NCBI GenBank assembly: GCA_017437005.1
Contig: JAFSBZ010000045.1
Location: 1 to 64,000 of the forward strand
Direction: 5' to 3'
From: Clostridia bacterium
Lineage (GTDB): Bacteria; Bacillota; Clostridia; Oscillospirales; Acutalibacteraceae
DNA: 64,000 nucleotides
Part shown: piece by piece, positions 35,701 to 44,786 of the stretch
Numbering within the stretch: position 1 is the stretch's first letter
Layout: the number at the start of each line of letters is the position of its first letter
The notes under the pieces: model-generated
What the model was told of the DNA's origin: nothing
What the model saw: only the letters and a program-made list of their open reading frames with translations
Database searches by the model: none
Translations under genes and position numbers: made by a program

Positions 35701-36924
35701 ACTGTCACAACCGTGAAATGTACTATACATCAAGGGCCCATCATATCCCATCTCTTTTCCTATTTTTGTAACACTGTCAGGGATTGTTATACTAGTTAGG
35801 TTGGTGCAATCATAAAATGCCATATAACCTATACTTGTAACACTATCTGGGATTGTAATACTTGTTAGGCTGGTGCAACCATAAAATGCACTATCACCTA
35901 TGCTCGTAACACAATTGCCGATTGTTACATCTGCGAGGCTATCGCAATGTGCAAACACAGAATAATCTCCCATATTTATAACACTATTAGGGATAACTAT
36001 ACTTTTAAGACTGCTACAACCATTAAATGCATAACTACCTATGCTCGTAACACTATTAGGAACGGTGATACCGGTAATGCTGTCGCAATCAGAAAATGCA
36101 CTACCACCTATACTTGTAACACTGTCGGGAATTGTTATACTTGTAAGGCTATCGCAATTAGAAAACGCATAATCCCCTATGCTTGTGATGCTATTGGGAA
36201 TCATATATGATGTGTTTGCTTTACCACTGGGATACTGTATTAAAGTAGAAACTGATTTGTCAAAGAGCACTCCTTCTATGTCATAATAATACTTATTATT
36301 ATCATCAACATTAATTGATGCAAGATTATTACAACGTCTAAATGTACCTTCGCCGATGCTTATAACGCTATTCGGAATATTTATATTTTTAAGACTATAA
36401 CAACTATAAAACGCACTATCGCCTATACTTTTAATACTGTCTGGAATTGTGATACTTGTAAGGCTGTAGCAACCAGAAAATGCCTCATCACCTATGCTTA
36501 TAACACTACTGGGAATCATTATGCTTATAAGGCTGCTACAACCATAAAATGTATACTCACCGATACTTATAATGTTATTTGGTATGTTCACGCTTGTAAG
36601 GCTGTTGCAATTAAAAAATGCCCTCACACCTATGCTTATAACACTATCGGGGATTGTTATACTTGTAAGGCCGATGCAACCAGAAAATGCATTACTACCT
36701 ATACTTGTAACAGGATACCCACCCAATTTTAACGGTATGGTTACGTCACCACCGATAGACGTACTTACTTCAGTTATAGTCGCCTTATTACTGCTTGATA
36801 CCTTATAGCTATAATACCCTTCGGAATATGTATCCACTGCATCCACAGTAAACGTAAACGTGCCCATCGGCACCACCGAAATAATAAGCACTATTGTCAA
36901 TAATGTAGCTAATAACTTTTTCAT
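32800..36924 (-). CDS. Giant secreted BspA-type LRR protein with C-terminal dockerin
   Basis: A 1374-residue exported protein with signal peptide MKKLLATLLTIVLIISVVPM. More than 35 LRR_5 units of about 23 residues carry cores like IPDSVTSIGDSAFYGC. They are interrupted by recurring islands of the form YYSSxDGVLFNK...LIQYP, the usual BspA layout. About residues 1185-1300 form a non-LRR domain (KIVAPETAIDSSAELKVEE to NHFSYYALVEQ). A type I dockerin (about 1310-1374) closes the protein. The last 280 bases are nearly identical in DNA to those of the gene ending at 41908. AAGGGG precedes the ATG. A surface binding protein assembled through its dockerin is the likely role. Confidence 0.9.
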   Translation of the reverse strand: MKKLLATLLTIVLIISVVPMGTFTFTVDAVDTYSEGYYSYKVSSSNKATITEVSTSIGGDVTIPLKLGGYPVTSIGSNAFSGCIGLTSITIPDSVISIGVRAFFNCNSLTSVNIPNNIISIGEYTFYGCSSLISIMIPSSVISIGDEAFSGCYSLTSITIPDSIKSIGDSAFYSCYSLKNINIPNSVISIGEGTFRRCNNLASINVDDNNKYYYDIEGVLFDKSVSTLIQYPSGKANTSYMIPNSITSIGDYAFSNCDSLTSITIPDSVTSIGGSAFSDCDSITGITVPNSVTSIGSYAFNGCSSLKSIVIPNSVINMGDYSVFAHCDSLADVTIGNCVTSIGDSAFYGCTSLTSITIPDSVTSIGYMAFYDCTNLTSITIPDSVTKIGKEMGYDGPLMYSTFHGCDSLKSIVVDEQNKYYSSSVDGVLFNKEKSVLIQYPIGKIDNSYTIPDSVTTINEEAFYSCNSLTSITIPDSVTNIGRSAFYSCSNLKNISIYDSVTSIGESAFGYTAYYDNIDNWENDYLYVGNCLIGIKAGLVDECTIKEGTITIAEGVFDWNTNLKSITIPGSVKIICKKLFNRCNNLTNITIGDGVEKIGEGVFENTAYYRDEDNWENGVLYIDNYLIRAQNDINIEYCIKQGVITIADGAFCSCSNITSIEIPDSIMYIGDSAFDSCYSITSINIPDSVISIGDEAFYECDSLTGIVIPDGIVRIGDSTFRGCDNFTRVIIPDSVTSIGDNAFYQCYNLEEIIIGSGIEHIGNNAFDNCSLNSFLVHKDNNYYSSEDGVLFNKDKTILVKYPQRRTDTSYNIPDSVKTISDYAFCFCTNLKNIAMGNNVISIGVSAFMDCNAQNITLSENVKSIGEQAFSGCHIKSAIIPDGIKIIEKETFAGCGNIESIVIPDGVISIEDRAFTNCVSLTNIYIPKSVTSIGKNMFNHCNSLSSINVCNQNEYYSSSEDGVLFNKSKTILIQYPAAKAEKSYIIPDGVIDIGEYAFYRCTNLTSVIMNDCITNIGMFAFCACQNLTSVKFSDTLTSIEKEAFSNCVNLSNIEFPESLTSIGMEAFSRCSSITSLTIPDNIVRLDYSAFEECDKLVNVKLGKGLVKIGYGVFSNCKSLTSVKIPNGVSSLGRQAFLNCINLRCIIIPHSVINIEDYVFSYCSSLSVYGYINSCTEFYCKDRNIPFITLKEITNENVKIVAPETAIDSSAELKVEEVDSGNFAVALPEGYNIENASVYDIYFEKDGNQIQPNGEVTVYIPVSNDIDTDKCKVFHIDEQGNATDMNAVYDDGYMVFTTNHFSYYALVEQQDDIVPGDANGDGKINGKDYALLLQSINGWDVTINSDAADVNGDGRLNGKDYTLLLQSINGWDVELK

Positions 36925-36985
36925 ACCATTACCCCTTAACGTACATATTGTTTTTATTATACAACTTTATTAAATACTTTGCAAC

Positions 36986-37024
36986 AAAAAACAGTATCTG
37001 CCTTTTAACAGATACTGTTTTTTA
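36986..37024 (-). terminator. Terminator of the ctsR-clpC operon
   Basis: AAAAAACAGTATCTG pairs with CAGATACTGTTTTTT around an 8-base loop, directly after the clpC stop codon on the minus strand. Confidence 0.88.
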
Positions 37025-39442
37025 TTATACCGTAAATATAAATTTATCGTCTGTATAATCACAAACAACCTTATCGCCGTTTTTGATACTGCCGTCGAGA
37101 ATTTTTTCGCTTAAAGTATCTTCTATACGGTTTTGAATTTCACGTCGCAAGGGGCGCGCGCCATACACAGGGTCAAAGCCCTTGTCGGCAAGGGCGCAAA
37201 GCACCGCATCGGTAAATTCAATCGTGATATTTAGATTTTGTAATCTACCCTTCAAATTATCGAGCATTTTGCCTGCAATTTGCTTGATTTCGTCCTGAGT
37301 GAGCTTGCTAAACACTATAATATCGTCAACACGGTTTAAAAATTCAGGTCGGAATGCCGATTTAAGCTCGTCTAAAACAAGGGATTTAATATCCTTTTCG
37401 TTTTGTTCTTCACCTGCGCCAAAGCCAAAGGCAACCTTTTTTTCGGTTATGTGACGTGAGCCTATGTTAGAAGTCATAATTATTACCGTGTTTTTAAAAT
37501 CTACCTTTCTTCCCTGCGAATCGGTAAGCACACCGTCATCAAGTATTTGCAGTAAAATGTTAAACACGTCGGGATGTGCCTTTTCAATCTCGTCAAAAAG
37601 AATTACAGAATATGGGTTTCGGCGCACCTTTTCGGTAAGCTGACCGCCCTCTTCGTGACCTACGTATCCAGGTGGCGAGCCTATAAGTCGCGATACGGTG
37701 TGTTTTTCCATATACTCGGACATATCAAGGCGAATCATCATATTTTCACTGCCAAACATTGCTTCGGCAAGCGCCTTACAAAGCTCGGTTTTACCCACAC
37801 CTGTTGGGCCTAAAAATATAAACGAGCCTGTAGGTCTTTTGGGGTCTTTTAGTCCCACACGACCGCGACGTATAGCCTTTGACACAGCAGTTACAGCGGG
37901 TGACTGTCCTACAAGACGATTGTGTAGTACGTCTTCAAGCTTAAGCAGTCGCGCCGACTCCTCCTCGGTAAGCTGTACCACAGGCACACCTGTCCAAAGG
38001 GATACAATCTCGGCAATATTTTGCTCGGTTACTTCGCCCGATGCGTGAGCGTTACGCTCGCTCTTTTTTTGGGCAATTTCATCTTCAATACGAGCCGCCT
38101 TGTCGCGAAGCTCGGCCGCACGCTCAAATTCTTGCGAATTTATGGCATCGTCTTTTTCGGCCTTTACAGTAAGCAAACTTTGTTCGAGTTGTTTTACCTC
38201 ATCGGTCTGGGAGGATGAAAGTCGCACGCGTGATGCCGCTTCGTCAATAAGGTCGATTGCCTTATCAGGCAAAAAACGGTCATTTATATAACGCGATGAC
38301 AGCTTAACTGCGGCAACAATTGCATCATCGGTAATTACTACCTTGTGGTGCGCTTCGTATTTATCCTTAAGACCTTTTAATATAAGGATTGCATCGTCCT
38401 CGTTAGGCTCTGCCACCATAACCGTTTGAAAACGGCGTTCAAGCGCTGAATCTTTTTCTATATTTTTACGGTATTCGCTTATAGTAGTAGCGCCTATAAG
38501 CTGAAAATCACCACGCGCCAAAGACGGCTTTAAAATATTTGCCGCATCGGTAGAGCCTTCGGCAGAGCCGGCTCCAATGATGGTGTGAATTTCATCAACA
38601 AAAAGTATTATGTCATCGGCGTTTTTAACCTCTTCTATAACAGCCTTTATACGCTCTTCAAAATCGCCGCGATATTTGGCGCCCGCTACCATACCCGTAA
38701 GGTCGAGTGAAAATACTCGCTTGTTTTGCAAAATATCGGGCACGTTGCCGTCAACAATTTGCTTTGCCAAGCCCTCTATAATAGCGGTTTTACCAACACC
38801 CGGCTCACCTATAAGGCAGGGGTTGTTTTTGGTACGGCGACAAAGAATTTGAATAATACGCTCTACCTCGGTCTCGCGGCCAACAACGGGATCGGTTTTT
38901 CCTTTTTCAGCCTCGGCGGTCAGATCGATGCCGTATTTTTCGAGAGTTTCGGTTTTGGATTTACCGCTTTTTCCCCCAGTCTGTTTTAACGTGGGTGAAA
39001 ATTTTTCAGACTGTGACACACCCGAAAGCGAAAATGCATATTCGCTAAGCGCTTCTATGTTAACGCCCAATTCCTTTAAAAATCTGATTGCAAAACTGTC
39101 TTTATCGTTTAGTATTCCAACAAGAATATGCTCGCTTGCAACAAGCTTTTTACCCGTAGCTCTTGCCGTTTGCATTGCAACCTCAATAACATTTTTTGAA
39201 CGAGGAGTAAAATAGTCTGGCGAAAGCTTTGTTGGATTTCCTGTACCGATGCTTTCACGAATAAATTCTTCATACTTTTCGGCATCAACCGAATGTGAAG
39301 CAATATCACCGCAAATACGTAAAATACCCAAAAGCAAATGCTCGCTGCCTATATAAGTATGGCCCATTGCCGATGCTGAATTTATAGCCTGATTTAAGCT
39401 TTCATTTGCTTTTTCGGTAAAGCCGGTAAAGTTATACTTCAT
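37025..39442 (-). CDS. clpC: ClpC, AAA+ unfoldase of the Clp protease
   Basis: An 805-residue Hsp100 unfoldase that feeds arginine-phosphorylated or adaptor-bound proteins into ClpP. Two Clp-N repeats (about 1-145) start [13 protein letters not shown]. The first AAA domain has GEPGVGKT near residue 210. A short coiled-coil middle domain contains [19 protein letters not shown], the UVR-like segment. The second AAA domain has GPTGVGKT near residue 545, and the ClpP-docking region lies in the C-terminal AAA module. The size and middle domain identify ClpC rather than ClpB. It is the last gene of the operon, 13 bases after mcsB. Confidence 0.96.
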   Translation of the reverse strand: MKYNFTGFTEKANESLNQAINSASAMGHTYIGSEHLLLGILRICGDIASHSVDAEKYEEFIRESIGTGNPTKLSPDYFTPRSKNVIEVAMQTARATGKKLVASEHILVGILNDKDSFAIRFLKELGVNIEALSEYAFSLSGVSQSEKFSPTLKQTGGKSGKSKTETLEKYGIDLTAEAEKGKTDPVVGRETEVERIIQILCRRTKNNPCLIGEPGVGKTAIIEGLAKQIVDGNVPDILQNKRVFSLDLTGMVAGAKYRGDFEERIKAVIEEVKNADDIILFVDEIHTIIGAGSAEGSTDAANILKPSLARGDFQLIGATTISEYRKNIEKDSALERRFQTVMVAEPNEDDAILILKGLKDKYEAHHKVVITDDAIVAAVKLSSRYINDRFLPDKAIDLIDEAASRVRLSSSQTDEVKQLEQSLLTVKAEKDDAINSQEFERAAELRDKAARIEDEIAQKKSERNAHASGEVTEQNIAEIVSLWTGVPVVQLTEEESARLLKLEDVLHNRLVGQSPAVTAVSKAIRRGRVGLKDPKRPTGSFIFLGPTGVGKTELCKALAEAMFGSENMMIRLDMSEYMEKHTVSRLIGSPPGYVGHEEGGQLTEKVRRNPYSVILFDEIEKAHPDVFNILLQILDDGVLTDSQGRKVDFKNTVIIMTSNIGSRHITEKKVAFGFGAGEEQNEKDIKSLVLDELKSAFRPEFLNRVDDIIVFSKLTQDEIKQIAGKMLDNLKGRLQNLNITIEFTDAVLCALADKGFDPVYGARPLRREIQNRIEDTLSEKILDGSIKNGDKVVCDYTDDKFIFTV

Positions 39443-39455
39443 TTAAAAGCCTCCT

Positions 39456-40457
39456 TTAAAGTAAACTTCTTATCATTGTGGCGCGCTCTATATCGCGCGA
39501 TTCGGGCGACATTTCACCATATTTTCTCATAAGCATATATGGTTGCGCCGAAACAAAAATAGCCATAGGATATCTGATATTTTTTATAATTCCAAGCGAA
39601 ATGCCAATCATTATATCGCCCATACGCGACATAAGTTCATCACTGGTAAGAACACGCGCGTTTTTTAACACTCCGTATGAACGCATACAGCGATCTTCAA
39701 TTCTTAACGTGTCCAATTGATTGCGGTATTCTTTTTCGCTCTCGATAAATTGTTGCGCTACCTTTGTTGTTTTTTCAATAGCCTCTTTTTCTGTTATGCC
39801 AAGGGTTATCTGATTAGAAAGCTGATAAATAGATGCCAACGGCTTTGTGCCTTCGCCATACATTCCGCGTATGGTAAAGCCCATACGGGTTATATTGGTA
39901 ATGTATTTTTTTATACCGCCGTTTGCCTCAAAAAGCGGTAAATGCAGCATTACCGATGCACGTAGCCCCGTACCTAAATTTGTGGTACATTCGGTTAAAA
40001 AGCCTAAACGCTCGTCAAATGCAATATCCAAGCTGTCACACAGTATATTATCAATTGCGTTAGCGGTTTCATAAGCCTTTTTAAGCTGTAGACCCGATTC
40101 TAACACCTGAATACGTATATGGTCTTCTTCGCACAGCATAATGCATATGCTTTCGTCGTCTGAAATAATTATTGCCCTGTTTTGATAATTTAAAGCAAAA
40201 TTTTTGCTTATAATATGTCGCTCTACCATAGCAAAACGCTCTATCTCGGGTATATTTTCCATTTCGATATATTTAAGCTTTTTAGCAAGGGAATTATCAC
40301 TATTGGCAATCGCATCGCGCACCTGATGATTTATCTGCTTTATTTGCTCGGCATTCATTTTAAAAGGAAACGGAACACCCTTTATATTACGTGCAAGACG
40401 AATACGTGAGCTTATGGCAATGTCGCACTGATTGTTTGGTTGAAACCAATAGCCCAT
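39456..40457 (-). CDS. mcsB: Protein-arginine kinase McsB
   Basis: A 333-residue kinase related to ATP:guanido phosphotransferases that phosphorylates arginines, marking proteins for ClpCP and inactivating CtsR. Family features are ISSRIRLARNIKGVPFP (nucleotide-contacting arginines, about residues 15-31), CTTNLGTGLRASVMLHLP (about 162-179, with the conserved NxGTGxR loop) and ITLGITEKEAI. ATG at 40457 shares one base with the McsA stop codon, and AAGGAGG lies within the end of mcsA, so the two are translationally coupled. Confidence 0.95.
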   Translation of the reverse strand: MGYWFQPNNQCDIAISSRIRLARNIKGVPFPFKMNAEQIKQINHQVRDAIANSDNSLAKKLKYIEMENIPEIERFAMVERHIISKNFALNYQNRAIIISDDESICIMLCEEDHIRIQVLESGLQLKKAYETANAIDNILCDSLDIAFDERLGFLTECTTNLGTGLRASVMLHLPLFEANGGIKKYITNITRMGFTIRGMYGEGTKPLASIYQLSNQITLGITEKEAIEKTTKVAQQFIESEKEYRNQLDTLRIEDRCMRSYGVLKNARVLTSDELMSRMGDIMIGISLGIIKNIRYPMAIFVSAQPYMLMRKYGEMSPESRDIERATMIRSLL

Positions 40458-40939
40458 TATGTTTCCTCCTTTAATTCTTTAATTTTGTCACGAATAACTG
40501 CGGCCTTTTCGTAATTTTCTTCTAAGACCGATTTTTTTAACAGGTATTTTAATTCTTCAATCTCTTCTTCCTTGCTTTGTTGAATACGCTTGATTTTTTG
40601 AATTAGTTTTCCATCGTGACGTGTTTTGCCAAACTGCGATTTCTTTAAATAAGGTAGCAATTGGTCATAAAAGGTGTTATAACACTCCGAGCAACCGCAT
40701 TTACCGCTTTTGGCAATTTCGGCTACGGTAGAACCACAGCACGCGCAACGCGCAATTTTGCTGTTTTGATTATTTGATTCTTCACCAAGCAAGGCTGACA
40801 TTATTTGTGACAGCTCTTTAGATTTAAAGCCCTCACTTGTTGCACACGAAAAGCAAAGGTATTTATCGCAAACAACACCTTTTACCACGGTACGTATATG
40901 GGTTGTAGCATTATTTACACCACATTTTTCACAAAGCAT
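40457..40939 (-). CDS. mcsA: McsA, zinc-binding activator of McsB
   Basis: A 160-residue regulatory partner of the arginine kinase. The N-terminal zinc fingers are visible as LCEKCGVNNATTHI with YLCFSCA, and a second set ARCACCG with CGCSECY. The C-terminal UVR motif is ENYEKAAVIRDKIKELKEE. ATG at 40939 has GAGAGGA upstream and avoids overlap with ctsR; the longer frame from 40966 is rejected. It is the second gene of the operon. Confidence 0.93.
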   Translation of the reverse strand: MLCEKCGVNNATTHIRTVVKGVVCDKYLCFSCATSEGFKSKELSQIMSALLGEESNNQNSKIARCACCGSTVAEIAKSGKCGCSECYNTFYDQLLPYLKKSQFGKTRHDGKLIQKIKRIQQSKEEEIEELKYLLKKSVLEENYEKAAVIRDKIKELKEET

Positions 40940-40952
40940 AAAATCATTCCTC

Positions 40953-41405
40953 TCAAATTTGAACAAGCAACATTTCTTTCAAAATTGCCGCGCGCAAGCT
41001 ATCCTGCAAAACAACAGGAACACTTCGCATAACATTGTTAGAAAGCGCGGCATACATAACGCGAGCTACCTCTTCGCTAATAAGCTCTGATTGCAAGCAG
41101 TTTTCAATAACAATGCGTGCGCTCATCATATCTATTCTATCGCCTATCGAATTAATTATATGCATAAATGCGGCGCCCTTACGCATAACAACACGACGTA
41201 TTTTGATATATCCACCGCCACCGCGACGACTTTCTATAACGTAGCCGTGCTCGGGTGTGAAACGGGAAGATAACACATAGTTAATTTGACTTGGCGCGCA
41301 GCCTATAAGGCTTGCAAAATCATTACGCTGTATCTCGGCTATATTTTCATCAGATTCGTTTAACATTCTAAGTATTTCGCTTGTTATAATATCGCTTATC
41401 TTCAT
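40953..41405 (-). CDS. ctsR: CtsR, repressor of class III heat-shock genes
   Basis: A 150-residue dimeric repressor. The N-terminal winged helix (about 1-70) contains FASLIGCAPSQINYVLSSRF and the glycine-rich wing ESRRGGGGYIKIRRV, whose conserved arginine contacts the operator. The C-terminal half is the four-helix dimerisation domain. A matching CtsR box overlaps its own promoter, so it is autoregulated. AAGGGGA precedes the ATG. Confidence 0.95.
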   Translation of the reverse strand: MKISDIITSEILRMLNESDENIAEIQRNDFASLIGCAPSQINYVLSSRFTPEHGYVIESRRGGGGYIKIRRVVMRKGAAFMHIINSIGDRIDMMSARIVIENCLQSELISEEVARVMYAALSNNVMRSVPVVLQDSLRAAILKEMLLVQI

Positions 41406-41430
41406 TTTAAAATTCCCCTTATATATAAAG

Positions 41431-41447
41431 TTTGACCTTTCTTGACC
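41431..41447 (-). promoter_or_regulatory. CtsR operator
   Basis: On the minus strand the tandem heptads GGTCAAG and GGTCAAA are separated by AAA. The published CtsR consensus is GGTCAAA-NAN-GGTCAAA. It lies directly downstream of the -10 box, over the transcription start. Confidence 0.88.
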
Positions 41448-41449
41448 TT

Positions 41450-41478
41450 ATTATAAATTAAAAGTCAGGAAAAGTCAA
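41450..41478 (-). promoter_or_regulatory. Promoter of the ctsR operon
   Basis: TTGACT (minus strand, 41473-41478), a 17-base spacer and consensus TATAAT (41450-41455). It is positioned to be blocked by CtsR bound at 41431-41447. Confidence 0.85.
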
Positions 41479-41562
41479 TAATTATTTTAAAAATATTTTT
41501 TGTAACACATTATCAATAGCTTTCATAGTATGTGATGAAAGACAAAAAAGGAGGTCTTGATT

Positions 41563-41709
41563 ATGTGTAATAATGGCTTTGGTGGTTGCGGTTGTACTTG
41601 GATTATCATCCTTATCCTCTTATTCTGCTGCTGCGGTAATGGCACAAATACAACCGACAACGGTTGTGGCTGTGGTTGCGGTTGCAACAACAACGGTTGC
41701 GGTTGCTAA
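41563..41709 (+). CDS. 48-residue Cys/Gly-rich membrane peptide (YjcZ-like)
   Basis: A complete small frame with AAAGGAGG seven to eight bases before the ATG and a strong terminator 18 bases after the stop. The product begins MCNNGFGGCGCTW, has one short hydrophobic helix (residues 13-24, ending in CCC), and finishes with alternating Gly-Cys runs. Twelve of 48 residues are Cys. It resembles the YjcZ/sporulation-associated Gly-Cys mini-proteins of Firmicutes, whose function is poorly known. It may be a disulfide- or metal-cross-linked spore component. It is transcribed divergently from ctsR. Confidence 0.75.
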   Translation: MCNNGFGGCGCTWIIILILLFCCCGNGTNTTDNGCGCGCGCNNNGCGC

Positions 41710-41727
41710 TTAAAAAATCCATAACGC

Positions 41728-41759
41728 AAAAAAGACGGTTCATAAGAACCGTCTTTTTT
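41728..41759 (+). terminator. Terminator of the Cys/Gly-rich peptide gene
   Basis: AAAAAAGACGGTTC pairs with GAACCGTCTTTTTT around ATAA. It is symmetrical with A- and T-runs and therefore also efficient on the minus strand. Confidence 0.88.
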
Positions 41760-41783
41760 AATTAAAAATTTTAAAGGTCGTTT

Positions 41784-41855
41784 GTAGGGACTGGCCTCCC
41801 GGACAGTCCGCATTATATTTTGTTTAAACGGACCGCCAAGGATGTCGGTCCCTAC
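41784..41855. repeat. Palindromic interspersed repeat, copy 2
   Basis: A 72-bp imperfect palindrome beginning GTAGGGACTGGCCTCC and ending GGTCCCTAC with an A/T-rich centre. It aligns with the reverse complement of 6353-6415. It occupies the gap between the Cys/Gly peptide gene and the third LRR-dockerin gene. Confidence 0.8.
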
Positions 41856-41907
41856 GATGTGATTTTAAATTTTAATATAACTTTCAATTTTCAATTGGGG
41901 TTGCAGT

Positions 41908-44715
41908 TTACTGCAACTCCACGTCCCAACCGTTTATAGACTGTAACAACAACGCGTAATCCTTACCGTTAAGCTTGCCGTCACCGTTAACGTCAGCGGC
42001 AGCACTATTTATCGTTACATCCCAGCCGTTTATAGATTGTAGTAACAATGCATAGTCCTTACCGTTGATTTTTCCGTCACCGTTTGCATCACCTGGGACA
42101 ATATCATCCTGTTGCTCAACCAACGCATAGTAACTGAAATGATTAGTGGTAAACACCATATATCCATCCTTAAAAACCGCATTCATATCGGTAAGCGTTC
42201 CATCCTCCGCAATATGATATACAGCGCAATTTTCACCATTTTTATCAGCGGGAACGGCTATTTTAACTGTTAATTCACCGTTAGGCTGTACTGTCTCTCC
42301 GTCTTTTTCAAAATAGATGTCATACACATTTGCGTTTTCCATGCTGTATCCTTCAGGTAATGTTACAGCAAAATTTCCGTTTTCAACTTCTTCAACCTTT
42401 AATTCAGCCGATGAATCAATTACCGTTTCAGGTGCTACAATTGTTACATTTTCACTTGTTATTTTTTGTAACATTGAAAAATTTATGTTATTATCTTTTG
42501 CATATGTTTGTGCATAAGAATCTTTGTAACCGCAAATTATTATATTTTCACATTCGCCAAATGCATTCTCTCCAATACTATTAACATTATTTGGAATGGT
42601 GATATTTGTAAGTGAGCCACAACCCCAAAACGCACTATCACCTATACTTTCTATTTCGCTACCAATGGTTACTTTTTCAAGACCCCAACAATGTGCAAAT
42701 GCACCATTTCCTATATATGTTACGCTATCTGGAATAATTATCTCTTTTATATTTTTACACCACATAAAAGTCATATTTCCAATAGTTCTAATGCCATTGG
42801 AAAGTGTAATAGATTCAAGATATCCACAACCAAAAAACGCATAATCGCCTATACTTATAACATTCGATGATAATATTATCGATTTTATTATAGTGTTAGC
42901 AAATGCGCTACTACCTATAGCTGTTACGCTATCCGGTGTGGTGTACATCTCATCACTTTCGCTCGGATACTGTATTAAGAGTGTTGCATTTTTATTAAAT
43001 AACACACCATCTATAGAACAATAATTTTTGTTTTTTTCTGACACATTTATATAGGTAAAACTATTGTTAGAAAGTGAATTTTGTACAATACTTGTAACGC
43101 TTGCCGGAATAGTTACACCAGTAATATTAAAGTGCTCAAAAAATGCACCCTCTCCTATAGTTGTAACAGGATATCCACCCAATGTTGATGGTATTATTAC
43201 ATCGCCGTTGATAGACTTATCGACATCTATTATAGTTGCCTCATTATTATTAATCGTATATGTATAATAACCGTCGGTATATTCGTGCGATTCTACAATA
43301 GTGCGTACCCATTCACAATTTTCACAGGTTGTGTCATTATTATCAGCGTATATATGCTTACCTGTTTTGCAAGTATCGTAATGCCATGTTGCAGACTCTA
43401 AAGGAGCATTCGCAGAACCAATCGTTATGCCCTCTCTATCAGACTGACTTCCCGTATACCATACATCCGCTAACGATGAACCATTCATACAAAAGAACGC
43501 ATATTCATCAATACTTACAACGCTATTAGGTATTACTATGTTTTTAAGACTATCACAATCTCCAAATGCATGTCTACCTATGCACGTAATACCATCGGGT
43601 AATACTACACTTTCAAGCGCACCGTAGCACGTAAATGTATTTTCACCAATGCTAATAACTCCTTCAGGTATTACAAGGTCAGTAATAACATCACCGTTCA
43701 AAACCAAACGTTCAGTGTATTGCAAAAATGAAGACATATTATCAATAGCGCACCAAGCCACTAAATCGCTTATATACACATCACTAATATTATAACAACC
43801 ATCAAATACACCTAAGCCTATTTTAGTAACACTTGAAGGTATGTTTACGGAAAAAAGGTTTTCACACCAAGTTATCGCATAGTCATCAATAATAGAAGCA
43901 CCTTCAGATATTTCAAGATTTTGAATATTGTTACAACTACCAAATGCACCTGATGCTATTTTTTTTACACCAACAGGTACCGTATATTTTGTGTCTATCT
44001 TCTGTGACGGATAAAGCAACAATGCCGCATCATCACAACTAAACAAAACACCATCATTTGAATAGTAATGAACGTTATCATTGGACACAATTATACTTTG
44101 GAGCATATCACAACCTGAAAAAACATTACCTTCTATAGTGCTTACATTTCCACCAATAGTAACGCTTTTCAAACTGTCACAGTTGTGAAATGCCGACTCT
44201 TGTATTTTTGTAACAGTATTAGGTATTTCGTAGGTCGTATCGTTCTTGGTCGCAGGATACAATATAAGAGTTGTGATACCTTTATCGTACACAACATTGT
44301 CTAACAAACACAAATTGTTATTTTTTTCCGCTATTGTTATAACTGTTAAATTATGGCAGTTACCAAACGCTCTTGCTCCAATAGTTTCAACACTGGCTGA
44401 TATTGTTACCTTTTCAAGATAATAACACTCACTAAACGAATTACTACCAATGTTTTTAACACCATCTTCAACAATAACATTCGTAATAACAATGCCGCTG
44501 TAAAGTATGTTATAGTACCATGGTGTGCTCATAAATGAATTATAGTCTTCCATTTTACCGTTACCACTTATGATAAGTGTTGTGCCATCAATGGTCCATG
44601 AGCATTCACCTGTTGTACCGCTTGTCGCAGCACTTGTTGTAAACGTAAACGCGCCCATTGGCACCACAGTTAATATTAATATAACTGCTAACATAATTGA
44701 CAATAGCTTTTTCAT
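41908..44715 (-). CDS. Secreted BspA-type LRR protein with C-terminal dockerin (medium)
   Basis: A 935-residue exported protein with signal peptide MKKLLSIMLAVILILTVVPM. Two blocks of LRR_5 repeats (about residues 60-430 and 510-725) are separated by a Cys-containing linker (TTCENCEWVRTIVESHEY). A non-LRR domain (about 745-865, KVEEVENGNFAVTLPEGY to NHFSYYALVEQ) and a type I dockerin (about 870-935) follow; both are shared with the 1374-residue protein. ATG at 44715 has GGAGG 8 bases upstream; the longer frame from 44730 is rejected. The 5' leader contains a terminator hairpin, so expression may be attenuated. Confidence 0.9.
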   Translation of the reverse strand: MKKLLSIMLAVILILTVVPMGAFTFTTSAATSGTTGECSWTIDGTTLIISGNGKMEDYNSFMSTPWYYNILYSGIVITNVIVEDGVKNIGSNSFSECYYLEKVTISASVETIGARAFGNCHNLTVITIAEKNNNLCLLDNVVYDKGITTLILYPATKNDTTYEIPNTVTKIQESAFHNCDSLKSVTIGGNVSTIEGNVFSGCDMLQSIIVSNDNVHYYSNDGVLFSCDDAALLLYPSQKIDTKYTVPVGVKKIASGAFGSCNNIQNLEISEGASIIDDYAITWCENLFSVNIPSSVTKIGLGVFDGCYNISDVYISDLVAWCAIDNMSSFLQYTERLVLNGDVITDLVIPEGVISIGENTFTCYGALESVVLPDGITCIGRHAFGDCDSLKNIVIPNSVVSIDEYAFFCMNGSSLADVWYTGSQSDREGITIGSANAPLESATWHYDTCKTGKHIYADNNDTTCENCEWVRTIVESHEYTDGYYTYTINNNEATIIDVDKSINGDVIIPSTLGGYPVTTIGEGAFFEHFNITGVTIPASVTSIVQNSLSNNSFTYINVSEKNKNYCSIDGVLFNKNATLLIQYPSESDEMYTTPDSVTAIGSSAFANTIIKSIILSSNVISIGDYAFFGCGYLESITLSNGIRTIGNMTFMWCKNIKEIIIPDSVTYIGNGAFAHCWGLEKVTIGSEIESIGDSAFWGCGSLTNITIPNNVNSIGENAFGECENIIICGYKDSYAQTYAKDNNINFSMLQKITSENVTIVAPETVIDSSAELKVEEVENGNFAVTLPEGYSMENANVYDIYFEKDGETVQPNGELTVKIAVPADKNGENCAVYHIAEDGTLTDMNAVFKDGYMVFTTNHFSYYALVEQQDDIVPGDANGDGKINGKDYALLLQSINGWDVTINSAAADVNGDGKLNGKDYALLLQSINGWDVELQ

Positions 44716-44730
44716 AAAATCTTCCTCCAA

Positions 44731-44763
44731 AAATAAAAAGTGCGCCTACCGAAGCAGACGCAC
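44731..44763 (-). terminator. Leader terminator before the medium LRR-dockerin gene
   Basis: On the minus strand GTGCGTCTGC pairs with GTAGGCGCAC (with G-U pairs) closed by a TTCG tetraloop, followed by TTTTTATTTTT. The ribosome binding site comes immediately after, so this intrinsic terminator sits in the 5' leader and either insulates or attenuates the gene. Confidence 0.75.
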
Positions 44764-44786
44764 AAAAAACGCAAACTCCGATAGTC

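Noticed and set aside
30400..36900. Tandem DNA repeats or a CRISPR-like array
   Set aside because: The regular 69-bp pattern is the coding sequence of 23-residue LRR_5 units, with degenerate spacing and no constant repeat.
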